From contig CAMOUZ010000011.1 in assembly GCA_946626795.1 (NCBI GenBank), positions 1 through 19,989 on the forward strand: a stretch of 19,989 nt of DNA, in the 5' to 3' direction. The stretch is from an uncultured Clostridia bacterium (GTDB lineage Bacteria > Bacillota > Clostridia > Christensenellales > CAG-1252). The position numbers and the translations under genes were made by a program. Below the pieces are notes generated by a model. The model saw only the letters and a list, made by a program, of their open reading frames with translations. It was not told the origin of the DNA and did no database searches. Positions within the stretch are counted from its first letter, which is position 1. Each line of letters begins with the position of its first letter. Of this stretch, positions 1 through 6,125 are shown piece after piece.

Positions 1-269
1 TGCCTTACATCGAGGAGATCGCCATCGCCACGCCCGTGACTTTCGCGCGTTATCTCGGCACGCCCGAGGGCGCCATCTATGGCTATCAGACGGAGGGCTG
101 GGATAATATCGTCGGGCGCATCGCTTTGGAACCGATGGAATTCAATATCCCGAATCTTTATTTCTGCGGCGGACACCATACGAGGGGCGACGGCTTCCCC
201 TCCGGCTATATCACGGGGGATAAGACCGCGCGCGCCGTTTTGAGAGACTTGAAGAAGGAGGGCAAATAA
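1..269 (+). CDS. C-terminal end of a FAD-dependent oxidoreductase, CrtI/phytoene desaturase-like (5' end outside window)
   Basis: The reading frame is open from the first base (codons in phase with base 3) and ends at TAA 267-269, so only about the last 88 residues are present. They carry the C-terminal FAD-contact segment typical of phytoene-desaturase/NAD(P)-FAD amine-oxidase-like flavoproteins: a hydrophobic strand ending in LYFCGGHHTRGDGFPSG, then a helix ITGDKTARAVLRDL that would cap the flavin. Members of this superfamily oxidise or isomerise hydrophobic substrates using bound FAD. The substrate cannot be told from this fragment. The next gene, an iron-sulfur flavin reductase, starts one base after the stop, so the two are almost certainly co-transcribed and may work as a redox pair. 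The family call is fairly secure; the specific reaction is unknown. Confidence 0.75.
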   Translation, partial: PYIEEIAIATPVTFARYLGTPEGAIYGYQTEGWDNIVGRIALEPMEFNIPNLYFCGGHHTRGDGFPSGYITGDKTARAVLRDLKKEGK

Positions 270-270
270 G

Positions 271-1473
271 ATGAGTAAGTCTGCTATCTCGAAGCTCAGC
301 CGTCTCGGGCTGGTGAAGGTCATTATGAATAGAATGCGCGCCATCGGGAAGTCCTCGGACGCCCCCGCGAAGCCCCTTCTTTCTTACGCGCCGAATAAGC
401 TTGCGGCGGAGCTCCATCCGAAGTGTCAGGAGCTCGTCGTGAAGTCCATCCGCGAATTCTCTCCCGACATGAAGAGCTTTGTCCTCGCCCCCGCGAAAGA
501 GGGCGGCAAGGCGGCTTGGTTCTCCGCGGGACAGTATCTCTCCGTGATGGCGGAGATCGACGGAAAGCCCTTTAAGAGACCATATTCCATCGCGTCTTCC
601 CCCGCGGACACATTGAAAGGGGAGTATATGATCACGGTGAAAAGAGTGGGCGGCGGCATCGTCTCGCAGCATATCCTCGATCATTGGACGGTGGGTACGC
701 CCGTGAAAGCGTCCGCGCCGCTCGGTGATTTCAGCTATGAGCCTCTGCGCGACGCGAAGACCGTCATCGGCATCGCGGGCGGCAGCGGCATCACGCCTTT
801 CCGCTCCCTTGCGAAAGCCATTTACGAGGGCGACGAGAGCTGCTCCCTCGTGCTCCTTTACGGAAGCAGGACCTTGAAGGACGCCGTTTTCTCGGATGAG
901 ATCGCGGCGTGGGCGGCGGAGAATGACAAGATCAAGCTCGTGAATGTCCTCAGCGACGAGACGGCGGAGGGCTGCGAAAGCGGCTTCATCACCGCGGAGC
1001 TCATTAAAAAGTACGCCCCCGAAGGGGATTATTCCATCTTCCTCTGCGGCCCGCAGGCGATGTATAATTTCGCGGATAAGGAGATCGAGAAGCTCGGCAT
1101 CCGCAGGAAATTCGTGCGCCACGAGCTCTTCGGCGAGTATTTCCATCCCGAGAAAAATGCGGATTATAAGGGGGATATCGACGCCACTTACACTATCACC
1201 GTGCGCATGAACGGCGAGGAGTACAAGGTGCCTTGCAAGGCGGATACGACCCTTCTCCGCGCCATGGAGGCCGCGGGGCTGAACCCGCCTTCCGACTGTC
1301 GAAGCGGCAGATGCGGCTGGTGTCATTCCCAGCTCCTCTCCGGCGACGTGTATGTCCCCGAGTCCGTGGACGGCAGACGTATGGCGGATAAGATCTATGG
1401 CTATATCCATCCCTGCTGCTCCTTCCCGCTCGGCGATGTGGCGATCGATGTGCCGGTGATGCCGAAAGACTGA
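271..1473 (+). CDS. Ferredoxin-NAD(P)H-type flavin reductase with C-terminal 2Fe-2S ferredoxin domain
   Basis: This 400-residue soluble protein has three modules in order. An FAD-binding beta barrel includes RPYSIAS at residues 103-109. A nucleotide-binding domain has the glycine motif GIAGGSGITP near 167-176. A plant-type [2Fe-2S] domain holds cysteines C343, C348 and C351 in C-x4-C-x2-C, with C382 or C383 as the fourth ligand. Such proteins move electrons from NAD(P)H through flavin to the iron-sulfur cluster and on to a partner. The N-terminal 45 or so residues before the barrel are basic and not diagnostic. The start at 271 is supported by AGGAGGG at 256-262, eight bases upstream. It lies one base after the preceding FAD oxidoreductase, which is therefore the likely electron partner. 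Length and ligand set look complete. It resembles phenol-hydroxylase or vanillate-demethylase reductases in architecture, but the pathway is not shown. Confidence 0.88.
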   Translation: MSKSAISKLSRLGLVKVIMNRMRAIGKSSDAPAKPLLSYAPNKLAAELHPKCQELVVKSIREFSPDMKSFVLAPAKEGGKAAWFSAGQYLSVMAEIDGKPFKRPYSIASSPADTLKGEYMITVKRVGGGIVSQHILDHWTVGTPVKASAPLGDFSYEPLRDAKTVIGIAGGSGITPFRSLAKAIYEGDESCSLVLLYGSRTLKDAVFSDEIAAWAAENDKIKLVNVLSDETAEGCESGFITAELIKKYAPEGDYSIFLCGPQAMYNFADKEIEKLGIRRKFVRHELFGEYFHPEKNADYKGDIDATYTITVRMNGEEYKVPCKADTTLLRAMEAAGLNPPSDCRSGRCGWCHSQLLSGDVYVPESVDGRRMADKIYGYIHPCCSFPLGDVAIDVPVMPKD

Positions 1474-1476
1474 GAG

Positions 1477-1610
1477 GACGAGGCAGGATAAAACCATATC
1501 TGCTTCGTTTACTGCCTTCTCCTCCGAATAGTTACGTACGCTTCGGTACGCGCCTATCCGTCGGTTCGACGAGCCTCGCATCTATGGCTTTCTCCTGCCT
1601 CGTCTTTTTT
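1477..1610 (+). terminator. 134-nt structured element with long terminal inverted repeats ending in T6; operon terminator and/or MITE-like repeat
   Basis: The arms 1477-1503 and 1578-1604 are imperfect inverted complements over 27 nt. The outer 12 nt (GACGAGGCAGGA / TCCTGCCTCGTC) match perfectly, and the arms are followed immediately by six T (1605-1610). Between the arms sit two further hairpins: ATAG..CGTAC (1528-1539) with GTACG..CTAT (1546-1557) closing a GCTTCG loop, and CGTCG-GTT-CGACG (1559-1571). The fold would be a three-way-junction-like RNA closed by a long stem plus U-tract. It starts 4 nt after the reductase stop codon, so it probably terminates the redox operon. The elaborate interior is unusual for a plain terminator and fits a mobile or repeated extragenic element. 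Confidence 0.7.
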
Positions 1611-1645
1611 GGGGAGGAGGGCATAAAGGCGCAAATATGCATTTC

Positions 1646-1675
1646 AAAAAACGCACGCTCCTGCGTGCGTTTTTT
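1646..1675. terminator. Bidirectional Rho-independent terminator
   Basis: A perfect palindrome: A6 followed by CGCACGC (1646-1658), a TCCT loop (1659-1662), then GCGTGCG and T6 (1663-1675). It has the GC stem and T-tract in both orientations and no coding sequence around it, so it can stop transcription from either side. Confidence 0.9.
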
Positions 1676-1696
1676 CATCTTAATCCTCGAAGCGGG

Positions 1697-1966
1697 ATGA
1701 ATTGCGCTCCGCGCATGAATTGATCGCTTGCGCGATCATGAAATCTCGCGACAAGTCGCTCCGTGAATAGACAGCTGCGCCGTCATTGCGGATCAGTCGA
1801 TTTATAAAAGCCCTCCTTAATGCACGCTCTGCGTGCAATTCACGCGCGCGTCGGGGTTCCCCGAAATGTCGGAGAGACATTTTGGGGCTTTGCGCGCAAT
1901 TCACGCGCCAAAGGCGCAATTCATGACCGAAGGTCTATTCACGCAGCCTGCAAGGCTGCAATTCAT
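1697..1966. repeat. Array of heterogeneous short hairpins with conserved 7-nt spacers in two opposed orientations
   Basis: Short palindromes with unrelated stem sequences alternate with a nearly constant spacer. Spacers ATGAATT (1697, 1715), ATGAAAT (1738) and GTGAATA (1763) lie in the left block. The reverse-complement form AATTCAT/AATTCAC/TATTCAC (1837, 1898, 1918, 1936, 1960) lies in the right block. Stems include GCGC-TCC-GCGC (1704-1714), GATCGC-TTGC-GCGATC (1722-1737), GCGAC-AA-GTCGC (1748-1759), GCACGC-TCT-GCGTGC (1822-1836), GCGCC-AAA-GGCGC (1905-1917), GACC-GAA-GGTC (1925-1935) and GCAGCC-TGCAA-GGCTGC (1943-1959). A larger nested unit spans 1844-1897. Open frames crossing it are chance. 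No gene is seen here. Confidence 0.8.
1844..1897. repeat. Nested palindromic unit within the hairpin array
   Basis: GCGCGC at 1844-1849 pairs with GCGCGC at 1892-1897. The enclosed segment contains two independent hairpins, CGGGG-TT-CCCCG (1852-1863) and AAATGTC-GGAGA-GACATTT (1865-1883). Both flanks carry the AATTCAC spacer (1837-1843 and 1898-1904), so it behaves as one enlarged unit of the array, as if other palindromes had been inserted into a simple GCGCGC stem. Confidence 0.7.
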
Positions 1967-1979
1967 CCCCCTTTTTCCC

Positions 1980-2050
1980 GCAAGGCGTTATCATTTTTGC
2001 CTGCGAAATATCATATCGCGCAGCGATCATCATATGAGCGCAGCGAGTCT
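1980..2050. repeat. Second short-hairpin cluster with ATATCAT/CATCATAT spacers
   Basis: A hairpin CGCAAGGC (1980-1987) with GCCTGCG (1999-2005) is followed by spacer ATATCAT, then ATCGC-GCA-GCGAT (2015-2027), then CATCATAT and a GAGCGCAGCGAGTC segment. Spacer and stems differ from the AATTCAT array immediately upstream, so this looks like a different family of the same kind of element placed next to it. It is non-coding. Confidence 0.55.
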
Positions 2051-2056
2051 TTCCTA

Positions 2057-2092
2057 GGGGGTTTCAAGGGACTTTTCCCTTGTTTTTCCCCC
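2057..2092. terminator. Terminator-like hairpin before the surface-protein operon
   Basis: CAAGGG (2065-2070) pairs with CCCTTG (2077-2082) around an ACTTTT loop and is followed by T5. An outer GGGGG (2057-2061) can pair with CCCCC (2088-2092). On the + strand this has the form of a Rho-independent terminator and would insulate the downstream promoter from the hairpin array. Confidence 0.6.
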
Positions 2093-2162
2093 TTAAAAAG
2101 GGTGAATGCGGCGGGCGAGGAGTCGTTTTGCCCGAAAATTTCCCTTGAATTTCCTGAAATTA

Positions 2163-2192
2163 TTCAAAAAAAGGCTATTCAAGCAATATAAT
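2163..2192 (+). promoter_or_regulatory. Probable sigma-A promoter for the cohesin/dockerin operon
   Basis: A perfect -10 box TATAAT lies at 2187-2192, with a weak -35 TTCAAA at 2163-2168 and an 18-nt spacing. The flanks are AT-rich in an otherwise GC-rich region, between a terminator and the first surface gene. The leader would be about 90 nt. A second AT-rich stretch, TATAAG at 2213, has no convincing -35. Confidence 0.55.
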
Positions 2193-2244
2193 TCTGTGTT
2201 ACAATTATTTTGTATAAGGGCGCTTATGTGCTTTTGTGCACGCG

Positions 2245-2272
2245 TAAGCACGCGTACGCGGGAACGTGCTTA
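2245..2272 (+). promoter_or_regulatory. 5' leader hairpin just upstream of the ribosome binding site
   Basis: TAAGCACG (2245-2252) pairs with CGTGCTTA (2265-2272) around a 12-nt loop. The stem ends eight bases before the GAAGGAGA Shine-Dalgarno (2281-2288) of the next gene. It may protect the 5' end of the mRNA or tune initiation. No known riboswitch class was recognised. Confidence 0.4.
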
Positions 2273-2292
2273 TGTATAGCGAAGGAGATAAA

Positions 2293-5200
2293 ATGAGTTT
2301 TTCGAGACGATGTAATACGATATCGATCGCGCTCATAGCGATATTCATTCTGTTGCTGGGGGCATTTTCGTTTGCAGGCGTGACGGCGTCCGCCGAAGGC
2401 GAGCGCACGCTTGATTTTTCTTTGCAGGCAGAGACGACGGCGTCTTCCATCGGGGAGCGCTCTTTCCGTTACATCGCGGCGGGCGATACTTTCACCTTCA
2501 CGTATGCGCTCGATGCGAATGGCGGCTTGGACGTTGCATCCTTTTTCCCGCTTTATGACGAGTCCGCTTTCAAACTCACGAATGTTTCGCTTTCTTCCGA
2601 TTGGGTTTTGCCTGCGGATCAGTTTGTCTATTACGACGCGCAAGAAGCGGAGGAGTATTTGACGCTCGAAGAGCATCTTGCCCGTTATGACGAGGAGTAT
2701 CTTGCGAATCTTGCCGATGAGACGGGCCTCCGCACGTATGACAGGATGTCTTTCGAGGTGAGGTCTTCTTCTTTCGGCGCGTATCCCACGTCGGAGGCGT
2801 TCCTCGTCTTGGAGTACACGGCGCGCGCGGACGTTGCGGACGCGGCGGACTTTGTCTTCGGCTTTGATTTCGAGCCCATCGTACAGAGCGGTCTTCCGAT
2901 CGCCACCACGAATGCGGCGCGTTATTCTCATTATTCCCCCGTGGATGGCGGAAGCGTGGAGGAGCTCCTTTTCCGTATGCGCGTGGGCGAGGAGTATCTA
3001 CCCATGGCGGCGAATGCTCTCGCGACGAGCTATGTCGCGACGGTGGTCCCCACCATTGCGGCGGAGATCCCCGCGGGGCAGATCGTTTCTTTCGTGAATG
3101 GCGAGATCCCTCTTGACGAGATCCGCACCGTGGTGACGTATCCTGCCACGCCGGACGAAGGGGAGAATCCTTATTTCGCGGAGGGCGGCGATTATCTGCT
3201 TCGCTTCTATCTGCCCGATCCCGAGGATCCCACGACGGCGGGCGAGCTCTTGGACGGCGTGCCGCAGACGGCGGGCGTTTATTTCGTGGAGGCGGTCTTT
3301 GCCGACACCTTCCATTATCAAGGCGTGACGACGGACGCCGTGGCGATCACTGTTGCAAAAGAAGTGATCACCCCCGAGCTCGAAGGCTTCCTTGCGAGCG
3401 ATCCCGAGACGGCGATCCCCGAAGCGGAGAAGCTGCTCGGCGTCGCTTTCACCTATGGCGACGCGGTCACAGTGAAGGACGGCGGGGCGAATTTTGATGC
3501 GTCGATCTATGACACAAAGTATTATGTCAGCGAAGACGGCGAAACTTGGACGCCCGTCCTCGCAGATCCCATTTTGACGCATAGTCATCCGAGTGCCGGT
3601 TTTTATAAAGTGACGATCGAGCCCCTCCATCCCGAGAAGCAGACCTTCGGTTTTGACGCCGAGCTTTATACCATCCTCATCGAGGTGGAAAGAGCCGCGC
3701 TCACCGTGCGCGCTTCGAGCCACGTGATCACGTACGGCGACGCGCTTCCCGCATATACGTATGCGCTCGAAGGCAAGGACGCTTGGGACGACGATCTTGC
3801 GATCGACGAGCTCCTCCAAGCGACGCTTGCGATCGATCCCGCTTATGACGGCGCGGGCGAGTACGCCGTTACGGTCAGCGGCGAGACTGTCATCCCGAAT
3901 TATGACGTTACGTATGTTGCGGGCGTTCTCACCGTGAATGCCAAGGCGCTCACCCTCGTCGCTTCTTATGAAGGCGGCGCGGTGACTTTCTCTTTGCAGG
4001 ACGGAAACGGCGTTGCGGTGGCTGTCCCCGCCACGTACAAGATCGGCGAGACTGCGGCCACGGCTGTAGCACTGGATTCGAATGTGTATTCCGCAGATGC
4101 GGCGTATGTGCTCGCTGCGAGCGCGCGTAAAGCGTGGGCGGACGCAGGCAAGAATTATGCCGTTTCTTCTTTGGCGCTTGCCGCGCCTTGTCGCGTTTCT
4201 TATTCCGCGACGGTGACGGGCGCGACGGGAGTTCCCGCCGAGCCGATTTATCTTTTCGCGGGGCAGCTCGTTCCCGTTCCCGCGACGACGCCTACGGCGG
4301 AGCATCACGAGTTCTTGTATTGGGCGGCGCCTTCCGCGGCGTATGACTTCGCTTCCCCCATCACGGGAGATCTCGAGCTTGTCGCCGTTTTCGACAAGAC
4401 GGAATACGCTTATGCTTTCCGCGCGGCGATCTTCACGGATGGCGAGACGCCCACGCCGGCGGGTGAGATGCGCGTCCTGACTTGGTCGGAGGGGGCTTTC
4501 CTGCTTTCCGATACGGCGGAGACTTTCATCTTTTTGAAGGGTGCGGCGATCCCCGTTCTTTCCGATGTGAAATATTTTAAGGTCTCGAAATGGTATAAGG
4601 CGGTCCCCGACGGTGCGGGATATCTTTATTCCGAGATCTCTTCCTTTACGCCCGACGTTACGGCGGAAGGCGAGAGCGGCGTGCTCCTCGTGGCGTGCAT
4701 GGTATTTGACGTCGCGGAGGGAGACCTCAATGGCGACAGAGTGGTGAATGTCGAAGACGTCATTCGCCTCCGTAAATATATCGCGCATTACAATCTCGCC
4801 GATATCACGATCTCCACGGTGGACGCGGCTTGGGCTGCCGTCACGGCGGAGACGCCCGTCGGCGGATATTTCTTCCCCTCTGCGGTGGATGTCGATCACG
4901 ACGGCGTGGATGGGCTTGCGGACGCCATCTATGTCACGCAGGCGCTTGTCAGCGGATACGAATACGTGAAAGTCACGGACAGCACGGTGAACGGCGTGTA
5001 CGTGGCGGGTGAGCGTGTGATCGCTCGCGAGGGGAATCTCGTAGACGTTTCGGACGGCGAGACCCTCGAAAAATATGCTTATCTCGGGCTTTCGCTCCGC
5101 TTGACGGAGGATCTCTTGGTGGGCTATGTGGATGAAAGCGGCGAGACGCCGGAGACGGTGACCTTTGACTTCCTTTACGACGGAGACACCTTCCTCCTCG

Positions 5201-5385
5201 ATCTCGGCGGCAAGACCGTCACGATGGATACGCTCGTGCTCAAAGCGAAAGGCGTCATCGAGATCAAGAACGGCAGCGTGATTTGCGAGGGATATGACAT
5301 CGAGGCGGCAGGCGGCGTGACGATCGCGGGCGTTACGGGGCTTCCCGCGGCGGACGGCAGCGCGACGGCTGTAACGCAGGACTGA
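2293..5385 (+). CDS. Secreted modular protein with cohesin-like, MBG/InlB-type and dockerin domains
   Basis: This 1030-residue protein starts at ATG 2293, chosen because GAAGGAGA (2281-2288) precedes it; an in-frame GTG at 2266 lacks a site. Residues 1-35 are a signal peptide. About 37-210 look cohesin-like, with an alternating strand pattern and an AGDTFTFTYALDANGG start. Ig-like segments follow, an MBG-type module lies at about 466-553 (VITYGDALPAYTY), and an InlB/Flg_new-like repeat at about 636-702. Residues 810-890 form a type I dockerin. Both calcium loops are intact: D811, N813, D815, D822 and D866, D868, D870, D877. The loops are unusually far apart (55 residues). A 140-residue tail follows, perhaps a short beta-helix. 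There is no membrane anchor or enzyme domain, so it is probably held on the surface by docking to the cohesins of the next genes. Confidence 0.8.
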   Translation: MSFSRRCNTISIALIAIFILLLGAFSFAGVTASAEGERTLDFSLQAETTASSIGERSFRYIAAGDTFTFTYALDANGGLDVASFFPLYDESAFKLTNVSLSSDWVLPADQFVYYDAQEAEEYLTLEEHLARYDEEYLANLADETGLRTYDRMSFEVRSSSFGAYPTSEAFLVLEYTARADVADAADFVFGFDFEPIVQSGLPIATTNAARYSHYSPVDGGSVEELLFRMRVGEEYLPMAANALATSYVATVVPTIAAEIPAGQIVSFVNGEIPLDEIRTVVTYPATPDEGENPYFAEGGDYLLRFYLPDPEDPTTAGELLDGVPQTAGVYFVEAVFADTFHYQGVTTDAVAITVAKEVITPELEGFLASDPETAIPEAEKLLGVAFTYGDAVTVKDGGANFDASIYDTKYYVSEDGETWTPVLADPILTHSHPSAGFYKVTIEPLHPEKQTFGFDAELYTILIEVERAALTVRASSHVITYGDALPAYTYALEGKDAWDDDLAIDELLQATLAIDPAYDGAGEYAVTVSGETVIPNYDVTYVAGVLTVNAKALTLVASYEGGAVTFSLQDGNGVAVAVPATYKIGETAATAVALDSNVYSADAAYVLAASARKAWADAGKNYAVSSLALAAPCRVSYSATVTGATGVPAEPIYLFAGQLVPVPATTPTAEHHEFLYWAAPSAAYDFASPITGDLELVAVFDKTEYAYAFRAAIFTDGETPTPAGEMRVLTWSEGAFLLSDTAETFIFLKGAAIPVLSDVKYFKVSKWYKAVPDGAGYLYSEISSFTPDVTAEGESGVLLVACMVFDVAEGDLNGDRVVNVEDVIRLRKYIAHYNLADITISTVDAAWAAVTAETPVGGYFFPSAVDVDHDGVDGLADAIYVTQALVSGYEYVKVTDSTVNGVYVAGERVIAREGNLVDVSDGETLEKYAYLGLSLRLTEDLLVGYVDESGETPETVTFDFLYDGDTFLLDLGGKTVTMDTLVLKAKGVIEIKNGSVICEGYDIEAAGGVTIAGVTGLPAADGSATAVTQD

Positions 5386-5397
5386 GGAGAGGCGAGT

Positions 5398-6084
5398 ATG
5401 AGAAAATTTGCGGTGATATTTTTGATCCTTCTTCTGACGGCGGCGCTTTTCGGCGGCGTGGTTTCTTTCGCTTCGGCGGAAGAGGCGCATGACGTCGAGA
5501 TTGAGCTCACGAAGACGGAGCGCGACGGCAAGCTTTACGTCACGGCGAATTTGAAAGAGAACGACGGCATCAACGGGCTGTATCTGCGCGTTGAGTTCGA
5601 TACTTCGTCTCTGACCCTCGTGAATAGGACTTTCGGGAAGGCGGGCGAAGCGCTCGACCCCATCGACCAGTTTGATGATCCCGTTGATCCCGCGACGTTC
5701 GAATATCCTTATACGCCGACTTTCGCGCCTTTGAATGACGTCAAGAACCTCGACGTCACGGGCGAGCTCTTCACCTTGGAGTTCGATCTGAAAGAGGGCG
5801 CCGCAGACGGGGAGTACGAAGTGAGTCTTTACATCTGCGAGCTTTGGTATTTGAATGATGGAAAAAGCACCGTGAGGAATGCGAAATATCAGTCCACGGA
5901 TTCGTACCGCGCGGGCGGCGTGAAAGCTTCGACCGTGACCTACGAAGTGAAAGGTGAGAAGGTGATCACCGAGGAGTCCAAGAAGAATAAAGCGGTCATC
6001 GTCGGCGTGGCGGTGGGCGGAAGCGCGGCGGTCGTCATCGCACTTGCGGTGGCGTATGTCGTTTATAAAAAGAAAAGAAAATAA
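5398..6084 (+). CDS. Membrane-anchored single-cohesin surface protein
   Basis: This 228-residue protein has a signal peptide (about 1-26, ending ASA), one cohesin domain (about 29-185) and a C-terminal transmembrane helix (about 199-222) followed by KKKRK as a cytoplasmic stop. The cohesin call rests on the opening LYVTANLKENDGINGLYLRV, the EFDTSSLTLVN strand that follows, and the late strand GELFTLEFDLKEGAADGEYEV, a pattern characteristic of the family. Cohesins bind dockerins on partner proteins; the partner here is probably the product of the gene 12 bases upstream, which carries a dockerin. GGAGAGG at 5386-5392 supports the start. The anchor is a hydrophobic helix, not a sortase signal: no LPxTG-like motif is present. 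This would act as a one-site cell-surface receptor in the assembly. Confidence 0.85.
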   Translation: MRKFAVIFLILLLTAALFGGVVSFASAEEAHDVEIELTKTERDGKLYVTANLKENDGINGLYLRVEFDTSSLTLVNRTFGKAGEALDPIDQFDDPVDPATFEYPYTPTFAPLNDVKNLDVTGELFTLEFDLKEGAADGEYEVSLYICELWYLNDGKSTVRNAKYQSTDSYRAGGVKASTVTYEVKGEKVITEESKKNKAVIVGVAVGGSAAVVIALAVAYVVYKKKRK

Positions 6085-6125
6085 ACGAAACGGAATGGCG
6101 TAAAATGCAATTACGGAGAGTTGAC

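Noticed and set aside
211..1581. 456-codon minus-strand open frame opposite the ferredoxin reductase
   Set aside because: It begins inside the palindromic element and covers a well-supported + strand enzyme; no recognisable domain.
1680..1919. Minus-strand 79-codon frame in the intergenic region
   Set aside because: It runs straight through the hairpin array, and its apparent protein sequence is just translated palindromes.
1697..1966. CRISPR array
   Set aside because: The constant parts are only 7 nt and the variable parts are themselves palindromes of different length; there are no 28-36 nt direct repeats and no cas genes.
1697..1966. Integron attC sites
   Set aside because: There are no R'/R'' core sites, no gene cassettes between hairpins and no integrase nearby.
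1820..2191. Plus-strand 123-codon frame in the intergenic region
   Set aside because: It crosses the array and the terminator hairpin, with no ribosome site and no conserved feature.
2266..2292. GTG start giving a nine-residue longer dockerin protein
   Set aside because: It has no ribosome site and lies in the leader hairpin, whereas ATG 2293 has GAAGGAGA at good spacing and starts directly at a normal signal peptide.
2293..5385. Polysaccharide lyase or glycoside hydrolase activity in the dockerin protein, suggested by the beta-helix-like tail
   Set aside because: The tail is too short for a catalytic beta-helix and shows no catalytic motif that I can identify.
2998..5490. 830-codon minus-strand open frame opposite the dockerin protein
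   Set aside because: Composition is Arg/Ile/His-rich without any domain, and the + strand frame has a signal peptide, calcium loops and good ribosome sites.
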